Counted from the stretch's first letter, positions 1 to 12,358 are shown. The stretch: 64,000 nucleotides of DNA from Coriaria nepalensis (GCA_027186245.1 CP114482.1:1865001-1929000); one strand, 5' to 3'. Numbers and translations: made by a program. Notes: generated from the sequence alone by a model not told the origin.

Positions 1-113
1 GCTTATACAATCAAGATGAGAAGGTTTATATTTAGTTCACACTTTATGATCATCGCATCAAGTGCAACCTGCTACCAATGCTAAATTTTCTTACTGTATT
101 TTTTTACCTGCAG

Positions 114-799
114 GTTGTTTCGAAATCGATCTCACTGCTGAATCAATCTGATGTCTTCAAGCTTTTGCAATCTCTGATATATATTACCGAGTCAAGGTAA
201 AAGACAAAGACCACTAACATGTTTATGCCAAGAAGCATGTAGACTTTAGCATTCATTGATCATCATTATCTTTTGTTTAATTTTAGGGGAGCAATTCTTG
301 CATGTGCCCTTCCATGGCTAAAAAGTTTACTTCTTCAACACGCAACAAGTATAGTGTCTCGAGAATCTTCTTTGATTGCCCTGAACTCCTTATATCAGGT
401 GATATAAATAGTAGTTAATATTTTTGTTTCTTAAAAAGGGAAAAAAAAAGATGTTTCTTTCGTTTGATATTATTTTTGTTACTATGGTGGAACTTACTGC
501 AGCTGATCGAGTCCAGAGTTTCGACTTTTGATTCCGCTCTTGAACTATCAAATACCTTAGACTTCCTTTTCACAGGGGTAAGCTTGTTGTTTTTCTACTT
601 CTAGGAAATTAAGATGTTTTGAAAGCTTTTTTCTTTATTTTATCTTGTTCCTTATCATGAACAGGTTCAAGATGAAGAGGATGAAGATAAGAAGGGTGAA
701 GTAATCCCGGTTATTTACGAGGATAAGGATGATAGTGATGATGAAGATGGATCTAAAGATGAGATGGAAACTGATGAAGAAGAAGATGATAACAAATAG
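114..799 (+). CDS. UTP5: UTP5/WDR43-like small-subunit processome protein, 3' end (partial)
   Basis: Last four coding exons of a gene that starts before the window: 114-196, 287-398, 503-577 and 665-799, all with GT-AG junctions and continuous frame. The encoded segment is a Utp12-type helical C-terminal domain. It contains LYQLIESRVSTF, which resembles the LYQLMESRVKTF region I recall from WDR43, followed by a very acidic tail rich in Asp and Glu. In the family this protein is a UTP-A/t-UTP component acting in nucleolar pre-18S rRNA transcription and processing. The WD40 repeats should lie upstream, outside the window. The frame ends at TAG 797-799, but the next 21 codons stay open, equally acidic, and end at TGA 863-865. 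The stop may therefore truncate the usual tail. Family call is good; the exact end is uncertain. Confidence 0.82.
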
Positions 800-1327
800 G
801 AAGAAGAAGAAGATTCAAATGGTGGTCTTAGCGATATAGAAGAGAGTGATGGAATGAGCGAGTGAGAATCCATCGAAATTATTTTGATGAATTATCACAA
901 TTTTGAAGATCAAAATTTTCAGCCCCTTGATGTATAATGGTTGTTGCATACACTTGGCCTTTAAAATCTTTTCTATGTTACCTATTTTTGTACCCGATAC
1001 AACGGAAAAATTTTATATGAGTATATTATTTCTGGAAACTGACAAATAAAATAATATCATTATATAGAAATTCTAGGTGAAATGAAATGAAATAAAAGGA
1101 AGAGTTGGAGTGCGAAGTGAATTTGACTCCAAATTTCGACAGGGAGTAAGAAAGGACATCGCTAGGTGAACCGGAAGACAATTGCGAGGAAATAACTCCA
1201 AATATACTCACAAAAGTCCCAAAGTACGAAAAAAGAACAGTAGTTTACGGTTCAGAGCTGTACATATTGCGAGGAGATTAGATCCGGCTTAGTCGAAACC
1301 ATCTCTCATTCTTTCCGGCTAAGTCAC

Positions 1328-1345
1328 AGAGAGAGAGAGAGAGAA
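1328..1345 (+). repeat. GA microsatellite in the BRCC36 leader
   Basis: A short (GA)n tract ends about 10 bp before the BRCC36 start codon, so it is probably in the 5' UTR. Similar tracts sit upstream of PSF1 and MASS here. GA tracts are known binding targets of plant BBR/BPC factors; a role here is inference. Confidence 0.7.
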
Positions 1346-1354
1346 AGAAGAAAG

Positions 1355-4300
1355 ATGTCATTAACCAGTGTGAGAATGTCGGAAGACGTGTGGTTTACAT
1401 GTCTGACTCATGCCTTGTCCACAGAGACGGAGGAGATCATGGGCCTTCTTCTTGGTGATATTGAGGTTAATCCCATCATCCACCCGCTTCTCCTTTTCTT
1501 GTCTGTTTAGTTTAGTATTTTTTTGGTCATTTGGGATTTATTGGTTTATTGGTTGGTTGAACTAGAGCTCAAAAGTTCGTATTTTGTTGGGGTTTTATTT
1601 GTGTTTTCTGAAATGGGATTGTAGTCTTTCTTTGAATTCTATCTGGGTTTGTATTGAATTGGAGTAGGAATGTTGGAACTTTTGTCTATGTTCATTTCTT
1701 GCTTCTTGAATTTTTCTGTTCATTTCGATAGAACCTGCAATTTTAAGTAGAAAATGGTAGAAAATTCTATTGGGTTCGATCGGTTTTCTCAACTTGTAAC
1801 CAGACCATGTGAGAAGCAGTTCTTGTGCTTCATAAAATAAACAAATTAGGAAGAAAAAATGTAGTTTTGTTGGCTAAAATTCTCCTTTTTTTTTATCAAT
1901 TCGTTAATGTGAAAGGTGGCTTTTCTTGTGTCTTGTGCATTTCCCTGGTTTAGTGCTTTGCTTCTTGTCATCATGTTGAATTTCTTGATTTATTATTTAT
2001 TTGTGTATGATGATATGATTCTGAGTTGGGTATAAACATGGCAGACCAAAAATGGAAATGTAACTGCTCTAATATGGGGCGCATCACCTCAGACTCGATC
2101 CGATCGGAGGAAAGACCGTGTTGAAACTGATCCCGAACAATTGGCTGCAGCATCAGCCCAGGCTGAGATATCCTTTCTTCTATGTCATGAACTTATTCTG
2201 TTTTTTTTTTCTTTTTTTTCTTTTTTTTTTCTTTTAATTATATAAGTATCCATCATTCAATCTTATGATTGATAAACTGAGCTAGTATTCTATTTTTTCT
2301 TTTTCTTTTTCTTTTCCTATTTATCTCCATTTTTGTGACATATTCATATAGAGCAATTTCATGAATTAGGGCTCCATTTGGCTATACTTAATAGATTGAC
2401 AGCATTTAGGATAGTTTTTTGGATTGTAGTTATATTTTGTGGGCCCAAACCGGACTTATAATAATAAGCGCTCCCAGAATGTAGCATTTGCTTCTTTAGT
2501 TTTTGAAAACCTTGTTCAATTTTATACGATCACCAAAAATTGATGTCATGTACACTTAGCCCTAACTTTCTAATAGCACAGAATGACAGCTCAAACTGGA
2601 AGAACAACAAGAGTGATTGGCTGGTACCATTCACATCCCCATATTACAGTTTTTCCCTCCCATGTCGGTAAGTTGTTTTTGTCAAAATTATGTTTTTATT
2701 CTTTAACCAACAGTTTTTCTTTTTTCTCTGTTATCTTGGAAGCAAAGATTCACTTCTGCCTTGTAATATTCCTTGTAGATGTGCGGACTCAAGGGACATA
2801 TCAACTTTTAGATTCCGGGTTTATAGGCCTGATATTTTCCTGTTTCAGTGAAGATGCTAGCAAGGTTCATCTTCAAACAAATGATCTATTAGAAAAACTC
2901 TCTTTTCATGTAATATATCATTTCACATATTATAAGTGGTAAATTTCAGATCGGAAGAATTCAAGTCATTGCTTTTCAGTCTTCCGATGGGAGGCAGAAT
3001 CACACATCAAGACCCATTTCTTTATATCCTGTATATAGAAATTCCGTAATAGATGTTGAATCACCAATTACTGATAATGTTGGTAAAGGATCTTCAACAA
3101 GGGTAGATAGCTCTAGTCCTTCAGATTCAGCCATTTCTGCAGCTCTTAAGGTATCAATTCTAATTTCATATTAACTTCCCACAGTTTAAGATATGTAGGA
3201 AATTTTGCAAAAGCGGTATTTGGATTTTCTGCTGTGTGCTATGAGATAAATGTGATATTTGGGGGAACTTATTTTTGTCCAGTTTAGACTCAAATGTTCA
3301 GTTTGGGCTGACAATATTCAATTGAAGCTCATAAAATATGACTCAAAATATTATTAATAAGTCCAAATAGATCCATAGTATTATAGTAAGGTCTTATCAT
3401 GAATTTGTGTTTACGAAACTGAAGTTTTCGTACATGTATTTGATCGAGTAGTTTATTGATGGGATAGGGTACAGAACAATCTTCAGAGTTGGGTGTTTTC
3501 TTCAGTAATGCTGATGTAAACTATCAAGGAAAGGATAAAGTGGGAGGAACTTACAACGCGGGTAATTCAAATAACACAATTGTTGACATTGACCCTATGG
3601 ATTTGTCTGAAAGCATGCAAGAAGCAATGCACCGTTCCAATATGGACATGAGGTAATTGTATTTTCATGTATACATAATGAATATGTTGATACGTTCTTC
3701 ATCACTCTAATCCTTTTTAGAAATCGCTCTCTAAACCTTTTGTTACAATATGCTGTCAGTTCTGCAGAATATTCCCGGAAAGAAATTCCGCTCCATGTTT
3801 TGCCATCCACATCTCTGATCAAGCTAGATTCACCACTGACGTCTTTCACGGATCTTCAACGAGTTCTCTATGAAGAGGAGCGGGTAGCATATAATCAAGC
3901 TATCTTGAACAATACTAGGTGGGCCATATAATTCATTATTATTATTCGGTTGATTGTTAGCTCATATCTTTTGTGATCATATATTATAATTAATAAATAT
4001 ATATTTTTACAAGTTAACTGTTTTCTCGCTTAGGGATGGAAAAATGCACCCGCTTACTTTTGTTCATCACACATCAACATATCAGGCTTCCATGTGCAAG
4101 TTGATTGAATATTGGTTAGATCAAGTCCCTAATTCCTCTTATCGAAAATTTATGCTTATAGGGTTAACTTTTTTTTGGTTTTTTTCAGTTTAAGTCCTGC
4201 TATAAATGCATTACAAGACCGGTTAAGAGAGAATGAAATCCGGGTATGGATCGATCTTGGATATTTCCATTTCATACATGTCAACAATTTTCCTTTTTCG

Positions 4301-4592
4301 GTTTGATTTTCTATGTTTATACTTGGAGGGAAAATTGTTCAAGAACCATTTTAGGAGACTTGACACATCTTTGTACTACTTAAATGAACAGTTGGCATTG
4401 CTTGCTGAGGAAGCAAGGACATTAGAAATGGAGGCATTGAAGGGGACCGAGTCAGGATCACCTCGACAGGTTTTGGCTCAAGGACCTCGAGGAAGTTCTT
4501 CATTAAGTCAAGGTCAACGAGATTTGTTGTCCGGATCAAACACACGGGCTGGTGGTGCTTCTAGTAATCGGAGTAGAAAAGGGTCTTCTTGA
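1355..4592 (+). CDS. BRCC36A: BRCC36-type Lys63-specific deubiquitinase (JAMM/MPN+)
   Basis: Ten coding exons: 1355-1465, 2045-2167, 2580-2667, 2779-2864, 2950-3150, 3468-3652, 3721-3918, 4034-4114, 4189-4243, 4392-4592. They total 1329 nt, or 442 aa. The MPN domain is N-terminal. The probable catalytic Glu is E27, in EEIMGLLLG, and the metal-binding JAMM box HSHPHITVFPSHVD is at residues 95-108 with H95, H97, S105 and D108 all present, so it should be an active zinc metalloprotease. The C-terminal half matches plant BRCC36, for example HHTSTYQASM and LQDRLRENEI. The family cleaves K63-linked ubiquitin in BRCA1-A/BRISC-type complexes and supports DNA repair in the nucleus. The start is the first ATG after a GA-rich leader. 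Intron 2 (2168-2579) begins ATATCCTT and ends AC, a U12-type AT-AC intron. Exon 4 uses a weak donor (GTTCAT). The upstream gene ends about 490 bp before this ATG. Confidence 0.95.
2168..2579 (+). other. U12-type AT-AC intron (BRCC36 intron 2)
   Basis: The intron starts ATATCCTTTC, the U12 AT-AC donor consensus. No GT donor restores the frame at this place. It ends GCAC, and a branch-like CCCTAAC at 2560-2566 puts the likely branch adenosine (2564 or 2565) about 14 nt from the 3' splice site. Joining 2167 to 2580 gives GAG-AGA-ATG-ACA in frame, matching the conserved residues before GRTTRVIGWYHSHP. Confidence 0.88.
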
Positions 4593-7500
4593 TCCTCATA
4601 TGTGATGATTGATATGCATAATTTGCACTTAGTGTTGTAGCGTTTTGTTGGAGAATTTTTATGTGAATATAAACGTTCCTACCTTTTTATGGTAGCTTTG
4701 TGGAAATGGCATTTATTAGAGTACAATAATTTTTTTCTTATTTTGTGTACGAGGCAAATTCGACTTAGGATGCTAACTGGACAGAACTGCTCCCACAAAT
4801 CCTAAACATGATGCAGCCACGTCGTAATACTTCGGATGTATAAGCCACTGTGGTGGTAGCGGGTTCAAGGTCCGGGGAGAGCATATAGAGTCGTGCATTT
4901 CCTTAACTGGTAGACTCTTTAGTGGGTAGACACTGATCAATGGGAGAGTTAGTTTTAGACTGGCGTTATAGGTATCCCAAATCGTCAATGGTAAGGTCTC
5001 TTCCTATGAACTGGCGTTAAATGAGGTCACGAGAAAGCTCTCTAACATAAGTGGTCCGGTTTAGCCTAAACGGGCAAGGACTCTGTTCCGTTGGCTAAAC
5101 TTGTAGATAGGGTATATAGACTAATTACATATTCTCATTTGGTACAAGAATTTGTCACCTTTTCTTGTAAGAACTTATCAATTTAAGCATCTTAATGGTT
5201 AACTTATTGCTGCAGTTGTTAGAACATTGTGGACCCCGTGAATCAAAATGGCATTTACCTAGTTTATATAAGATAAGAGAGAGAGAGAGAGAGAGAGAGG
5301 GAGGGAGAGACTTGAATAGCATTTTGAGAATTGAAGAGACATAAAGCTCAGCATAAAAGGAAGTCAAAGAATAATGCTAAAGCATATGATAATGGAGCTT
5401 TGCAGCTGATAGTACTAAAAAATCATGCTACTTATATATCGTGGTAGTTCCTTTTGATCGACCCACATTCACTCTTTTTAAAGAAAACATACATGACAAG
5501 GTCAATGAGAGAATCCTATGGCATGCTTTTGTCTTAAAATATGCTTAAAGAGACCCCCTTTCAAAGTTAAAATCTTTAAAGCCAACAAAAAAGAATTGTT
5601 AAACATCTTTATTGCATACTGATGAATTAGACTAAGCATTGTACTCTAGTCGAGCTACTCCTCATGAATAGTCGCACTAGCTAGACTTGTTAGAACTAGA
5701 TTCAAATTCATTTATTTGAGAAACCGAGATGAGTTTCAACTACAGGATGAGTTAGCTAGGTAATCTAGTCGAATTTTTAGCATTGATCTGATCTTCGTTT
5801 GATAGCTTGTGATCAGGTAGTTCAAGTGATTGAAAGCTGTATGATATAGTAATAGAAGGTGGTACTCCCTTCTTTGAATGATTCAAACGGAATTTCAATT
5901 GGAATCGAATCGAATTGGAAATCAAATGTTTTCAAAAATTTGAGGTGAAGTAATACTTGATCAAGTATCGACTTGAACTTGAGTAATTAAGTATGACAAA
6001 TTGAGTCGACTTGAGTAGTTTTTGGCTCGGCTCACTTACAACGTTAACCCTACTTAGAGCCACTTAAGTATACATGCATTCTGTAATCATGTCTTGTTCA
6101 CAAACTATATGCTATAGCAAACTGTTGGATGTTATAGCTCTCTGGTTCAATCTCAAACTCAAAATCGCACTTAGACAAAGGTAATAGTTACAAGTAGTGT
6201 GATTAATAATAGTTTAGAGTGAAGTATAACTTGATAAATTTGAAAGGTCAGCAGTTCATAAGTTATGCCTTATACTTTCCACCTACCTAGATAGTATGCT
6301 AGTAATTATGAGACATACTTAGATGATTTGAGATTAAATTTAGTCCGCTAATTAAAATATGTCGTATCATTTAACATATAATCTCTTCATTTATTTAAAA
6401 TAACATGACATATATATTTTAACCGGTGGATTTAAGTTTAGTTTAGAACCACCAAATCTCTCTCAACTAGTACTATGCACTAAAAGATACAACAATGATT
6501 TGGTGAAGTTTAATGACTAGCCATACAAAGCAAGCACAAGACTCTCATCGTTTAGAATAAGATCCTAGTCTTGATCCATAATCAATAGAAGTGTGTTTAC
6601 GATATTATTAAAATTGTCGAGGCTTGAGCAACCTGAAAACCTGACAACCTAAACTACTCTGACGTAATTTGAGAACAATCTCTCATTAAAAACAACACTA
6701 TTTTTGGTTTAGATTGGTTGAGATTAGTCATTAGAGACAACTTGAGATTCCTTTTATTTAAAAAAATAATAATTTATATTGATTAAAAAAGAAGATTTAT
6801 TGCTTAACTTAAACTAATATTTCATCAAAAAAGAGGTGCCATGAATTAAAGTTGAATTGCAACTTTTCTCTCTCATTTTTCTTTTTCATGTTTTATTATT
6901 CTCTAAAATTATTAAAATTTTATAAATTAAGTCATTTATTCCTTACTTTGTCAAATGGCGTGACAGTACTTCGAGATATAATCCGTGTAAGAATTTCTCA
7001 TTAATACTTTACTCGTTAGATCGAATATGTATAATATTATAGTTATATAAACATGTAAATTAATGTATGTATTAGGAAACAAAAAAACAGAAGAGAAACA
7101 TTTTCTTGAATATCAAAAACAAAAGGGTAGACCATACAACAAAATAAACTCTCTTACGATAATCGAGCGATAATTAAAAATAAAGTAAATTAAAATAAAA
7201 TTAAAAAAAAAAAAAAGGTACGTACCAAAACCACATGATCTCTGATCCTTAAATTTCATTTGATCTACTTATTATAGCTTAGAAATCTAACAAAATGCTA
7301 AGTGATAGTAGAGCTGGTACATTGAATTTAAACCATATTTCACCAACTTAGAAATGTTATTATGATCTCATGATGTTCTCTTTTCCATACTCAAATCAAG
7401 GCAGTAGCCCGTGCATACCTGCATGCATATCACGTGATCATTTATTATTAGCACGTGGAAAAATAAAAATAAAAATAAAAATAAAAATAAAAAACAACCT

Positions 7501-7593
7501 CAAGAACTCAGAATATAAAACAGTGATTAATTAATTAGTAGTTTAAATTATAATTAGTACTAACCTAAAGCATTTTAGATTATCCATTAAAAA
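4593..7593. other. Intergenic region between BRCC36 and the zinc-finger gene
   Basis: No coding potential recognised on either strand. It holds a (GA)n tract at 5277-5299, an (AAAAT)n tract at about 7460-7493 and long AT-rich stretches. Segments at 5.9-6.1 kb look like decayed non-coding repeats but cannot be assigned to a family. Confidence 0.6.
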
Positions 7594-8393
7594 CTAGAAT
7601 GAGTCCCTTGGAGCATTGCATCTGAAACATTCCATTCTGCTTGCAAAGTTGTGCTCGTTACAACCGGACCTACGCATTCACATTATAAAAGTTATGGGTG
7701 AGTTTTTTAATTTTTTGGAAAATAAGGGGGTGGATATTAATAAATAAAACTTGCTTATGGAAAAAGATAAAGAAGAAGGGGGGTTGACTTTTGTTACAAG
7801 GTAAGCCTACATGCAGTTTAGAAACTCAACCGATAAACTAAAGAGAAAGAAAAATTTTAATCAAAGTTTAGTGTATATATAGATATAGAAAAAATTTAGA
7901 TAATTTATAGTGAGGTGACATTCATTTGATTAATGTGATAAATGATACCTCATCTAAATTGTCTATATATATATATATATATATAAACTCACCTAGTGCA
8001 GATCCAATCACCAGATTTCCAACCAGAACCGCTGCGGCCGGCGGTTCCAAATGCGAAGCCACCCCTACGTGGCATATTGTCATAATCCATTAAACTTGAA
8101 GCAGAGGAGTCGTTCTTAAAAGCACCACATTTGAAGCAAGTCGAGCGACTGGCAAAGTTGTGGGCCCCACAGTTGTCGAGGTTGCAGTACCAGTCACCGG
8201 GCCTCACGTCAGAGCCACCATTGAAGGCACCGAACGACGATCCTCCACGGCCGCTTCCGCCGCCAAAACTGCCAAAATCACCACCTACACCGCCGCCGGA
8301 GTATTTGAGGTCTCCGCAACGTTGGCAAGATTCCCGCCTCTGAAAGTTCAGGTGCTGGCACGACCTACAGTTCCAATCTCCTGGCCTGCTCAT
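7594..8393 (-). CDS. RanBP2-type (zf-RanBP) zinc-finger protein with three fingers
   Basis: Two coding exons on the minus strand, 8393-7993 and 7669-7594, total 477 nt or 158 aa. The intron (7670-7992) has a GTGAGT donor, and a split Arg codon (AG|G) closes the frame. Three C4 RanBP2 fingers are visible: GDWNCRSCQHLNFQRRESC, GDWYCNLDNCGAHNFASRS and GDWICTRSGCNEHNFASRM, each followed by a CxxC or final Cys pair. A Gly/Ser-rich linker of about 30 residues separates fingers 1 and 2, and a basic Gly-rich linker separates 2 and 3. Proteins of this build in plants and animals (ZRANB2-like) commonly bind single-stranded RNA; the Asn after each second Cys fits an RNA-binding finger. The start ATG directly follows a probable 5' UTR intron (8406-8601). 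The specific RNA target cannot be told from sequence. Confidence 0.92.
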
Positions 8394-8405
8394 GATGATT
8401 TGCTA

Positions 8406-8601
8406 CTGCATGCAAACGATCAGTGATTTACATAATCTAACACGAGTAAAAGAAGTAAACAATCAATTTTTATCACTTCATAACAAGCCTTAATGAACAT
8501 CATTGCTAAGCACAAAGGCAATATCCGGTATGTTACGATCAGTTAAACTATAAAGACAACTGTTTAACATCTTAGCAGTGCATTTTGGAAGAGAAACAAA
8601 C
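8406..8601 (-). other. Probable 5' UTR intron of the zinc-finger gene
   Basis: On the minus strand AAG|GTTTGT at 8601 and GCATGCAG at 8406 form a plausible GT-AG pair, 12 bp upstream of the start codon. No coding effect. Confidence 0.5.
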
Positions 8602-8707
8602 CTTAGGAAGATAATGAAGTAATGATTTTCGAAAGTATGAGAAGAAGATGAAGAGAAGAGGAGTGTCAGTAAATGGGGGAGTGACAAAATAGGGCAATCT
8701 GGAAGTG

Positions 8708-8715
8708 TTTATATA
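8708..8715 (-). promoter_or_regulatory. TATA box of the zinc-finger gene
   Basis: TATATAAA on the minus strand, about 100 bp upstream of the predicted 5' UTR intron donor and in the right direction for the gene at 7594-8393. Confidence 0.5.
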
Positions 8716-10587
8716 CTAGAGACCACAGCAAAAAGGGGAATAAATGGAGAGCCGTGTACGTACTTTTCCTTTTCTTTTTTTCTTTTTTTTTTTTTTTTTG
8801 TTCATCTTCTTAATTCAGTACTGAGAGATCGAAATTTAAAAAATTGGTAAAGCGGAAGGGGGAAAAAATGAAATTTTGAGATATGATTTTTGTTCAGAGA
8901 GGGGATATTTTGAATTTCGAATCAAGTAGTAGCAGTATTACTTTAACTAGCTACAGCCTTCTTTTAGGGTTTCTAAGCACATCAAGAACTGCATGCATGT
9001 CTGCATACACCTTTAACTTGAGAGTTACATTAGTGCCCCTCCTAATTCATAATCACACCTTCTGTCTTTAGTCTTTAGTTACTACTCTTTTTAGATATGC
9101 GGCTTGAAAGAGACACAAGCTTAACTTAATTTAATGTAAAAAAACCTATAGATTAAGTACTAATTCATAAGTAGCTAGTAACTCATAGTACTCACGCATG
9201 TGTATATAAGCTACCATATATATCAACTAGATGTCTACATCGAAAGTTAAAGGAATAAATTATCTTAAAAGATTAGTTCAGTGGGTTAAAAAACCTCAAC
9301 GGTTAAGAACCTATGTCACATTTTTTGCGTAGATAACCTGATTCTCAATAAGAATACTAAATATTACGATTTTAAAATTTAACAAGAATCGATTTTAAAA
9401 AACTAATCTAATGATGAAAAAATTTCAAAATTTCAAGAGTCCACAATAGTTTTCTTATATTAAATAATGTGGGATGAACATATCAAGACGATCGGCCGAG
9501 ATTTTATGTATCAGAAGCTACAAGATTGAGTTTGAGTACATATACATAACTAGTTCTTTAGTAGAATTTTGGTTGAACTTCGCCGCCGGTTGCAAGTGAT
9601 TATCTTGATACAAGCCAACAATTCAAGACCCACAAAAATGTGAAAAAGGAGTTTAGTAGCCCATCAACATAACAAAGATCACTTTAAGATCTACTATATA
9701 TATATATATATATTATATATAGTGAAGCATGAACATTATCTCTTTACAAAGACCCTTTGACCATGGCTATAGTTGATGAGGACCCTCCAATAAAAATGTT
9801 GTGACAATTACACTCTAGTCCCACCACATTCATATTAGAAAAAAGAAAATTCCGAATATGATTCCATGCAAATGAATATTCTAAAAATTTCGAGACAAAC
9901 CTTAATGACATGACCTCGTCTTATCTCAATTATATCCATAATTACAACATGTCCTGTCACTTTCAACTTTAATTTACTTTGAATAATCTACAAAATGGAC
10001 AGTCAAAAATGTTGTATAAAATTGTTTTTACTTTTTGAATTTGAATATTCTCATTCTTTCTTACTACGTAGTAATTGAATATTGCTCCCATTATATTGAA
10101 TGAAAGAAGATGAAAATTACATCTGATCTAAGTTTCTAAATTGATAATGAGTGGAGTAAGTTATCAACACGTTTTATTCACATATGACATTATACGAGTA
10201 TTTCTAAGGTACGATTGATCTGTTATTTACGAGTTTATTAATTCTGATATATTTAAAAATACGAGTTTTATGTTTTTAATTTTTTTAATTTCTTTTGGGT
10301 TTTTCATGACCAAGGATATGAAGAAAGAATAAAAAGAATGGAGCACCAAAAGTGAATAAGGAGGTAGGAAATTAGAATGAACAAAAGGGAGTCATGAAAA
10401 AAGGAAAGGCAAAATGGTGAGTTTCAATAAAGATAGAAGAATTGAAACCGATGATGTGTACGTACGTAGTTTGTTGATGTTGGAATAAATAAGAATGAGT
10501 CTTCGAGGTTTCATTTTTGACCATCTTTTTTTTTTCCCCTTTTTCTCTTTTTCTTTTTCCTTCTGCGGCTGCTATTCCAATATAAAC

Positions 10588-10638
<51 letters not shown>

Positions 10639-11340
10639 TCTTCATCTCATGGATCGTACTTCTTTATCTATGAGATCTGACCTCCATTCTCTCGGGGAAG
10701 GGTAAAGAAGATGAGAGAGGAGCAAACTGTAAAGAAAATAAAAGGGTGGGGCTGATTCGATTCTCATCGGGAATCGGTTCCATGCATATGACCACGACCA
10801 ACTCATTTTTATTCTTTCATGATGCCATCACTATCTACTTTTATTTCCCCCTTCTCCATCTCCATTCTCCTCTACTACGTAGTACGGGCGTGCTTTTTTT
10901 ATTCTGTACACAAATCTCATACCTATTTATTACTACCGATGTTTATATATTAACAGTTGCTGTTTCTGATTGTAATTGGGCAACTTGGAGTTTTCCAAGA
11001 CAACAAATCAACACAGACAACAACACACATTTGTATGTAATGACATGTATATATGCATTACTAGTATGATATGTATTAGGAGAGAGTACTAAACTAAGGA
11101 CAGAATACAAGAGTTAACGAAGGATCCAATCGGCATTTCGACAATGAATCAGACTGTTTATGTCGAAAATCATCGTTTGTGACTCGATTAAGGATGATTT
11201 TCGACGGGGCCCAGAAGAAGCTCTACTGTTTTTGGAGAAATTCTTACGTAAGTCTGATCTAGGATAAATTCCTAGACCAGCTCAATTAAAAGATGACAAG
11301 GGGAAGGAAAATGGTTTAAAATGTTGAAATTACCCTAATG
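8716..11340. other. Intergenic AT-rich region with microsatellite
   Basis: No convincing gene on either strand. It contains a poly-T/C run near 8770-8800, an (AT)n patch at about 9696-9712 and a (TA)n microsatellite at 10591-10633. Open frames here overlap low-complexity DNA and show no recognisable domain. Confidence 0.6.
10591..10633. repeat. (TA)n microsatellite
   Basis: About 21 uninterrupted TA dinucleotides. Confidence 0.95.
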
Positions 11341-11421
11341 CATTCTTAGAGGGGTTTTTTTGATTGGGCTGGTTTAGAAATATCTCATAGACCAAGCTCA
11401 CGTAAGTAGTTTTCATGTTCT

Positions 11422-11628
11422 TTGTCTAGCTCATCTTCTGATCTCTCTTGTTTTGCTACTCAAGATCGGCTTTGGCACTTCGATATTCCTACTTGCAACA
11501 TGTGTGCTCTTTGTTTTCTTGATTCGAAAAAGGAATCAAGGGACCATATTTTTGGAACTTGCATTTTTATGTTAAATATAGATTGCATAGCTCCCGCTCC
11601 AAGTCTTTGGATGTTTATTTCATCGTAA
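11422..11628 (+). mobile_element. LINE (non-LTR) retrotransposon fragment, zf-RVT domain
   Basis: The translation contains a reverse-transcriptase zinc-binding (zf-RVT) signature typical of the C-terminus of plant LINE ORF2 or LINE-derived genes: a TQDRLWHFDI start, CALC, then ESRDHIFGTC. In the family these are the RL..W, CxLC and ESxxHLFxxC elements. Only this small C-terminal piece is recognisable, with no reverse transcriptase, endonuclease or poly-A tail. It is a degenerate remnant and not expected to be functional. Confidence 0.65.
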
Positions 11629-12358
11629 TTTTTTGAAATAGGTTCTAAACTTTCATTTGCTTGTTTCCCTTTCCTTTGGATTCTCTTTGGATTCCATATC
11701 TAGACTTATTGCTTCTCCTTAGCATGGCTAGCTGGCTACTTAGCCTCATGAAGAAGATGTTGGTTGCCACGTTTTTTATTAATAAGACAAACATGATTTG
11801 TAACTAGTCTCTTTTCTCATTATCTCATATGTGACAACGGACAAGGGACAACCTAAACAATGAACAAGACCCAACAAAACGTTACACGACTGACGTTAAA
11901 AGACACAAAAAGAGTGTTTCTGGGCCGAGATTGTCCAGTCCAGTCCACTCCCAGCTGTAGGTTCTAATTCAACTTCATTCGCTTCTCGTCGTCCGTTTGC
12001 TTGGGTTTAAGAACGGGTTAACGGGTCAATATGGGTTCTCGATCGGATCCTTCACAGTTTCATTCACTGGCCATCGATCCCATCTGGTATTTTTATTGCA
12101 TCTTCTCTTCCTTGTGACAATCATCTGGATTGTCCCCTTTGGCAACAAAGTGATTCACTATGGCTTCATGTGAGTCTCTCTCTCTCCTTCTGTCTTCCCC
12201 CTCTGATTACTACTTTCTCACGTGACACAACTTTGTTTTTGTTTTTTTCTTTTGATTTTGTGTTTTTTTGGGTTGAATACTGTATATGGGCAAGTGTATA
12301 TAGATGGTGAAGACATTGTTTTCTAAAGTTTCTTCTTTTTTCCATCCTTGTTATTTAG
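11629..12358. other. Region upstream of the BADC pseudogene
   Basis: A short ATG-GCT-TCA-T followed by a GTGAGT donor at 12160-12175 could be the relic of a first exon, but it does not join in frame to the downstream exon. The transit-peptide portion expected in this family was not found. Nothing else recognised. Confidence 0.4.

Noticed and set aside
8131..8426. Plus-strand open frames over the RanBP2 zinc-finger gene
   Set aside because: They are shadows of the GC-rich minus-strand exon; the minus strand has three perfect zinc fingers.
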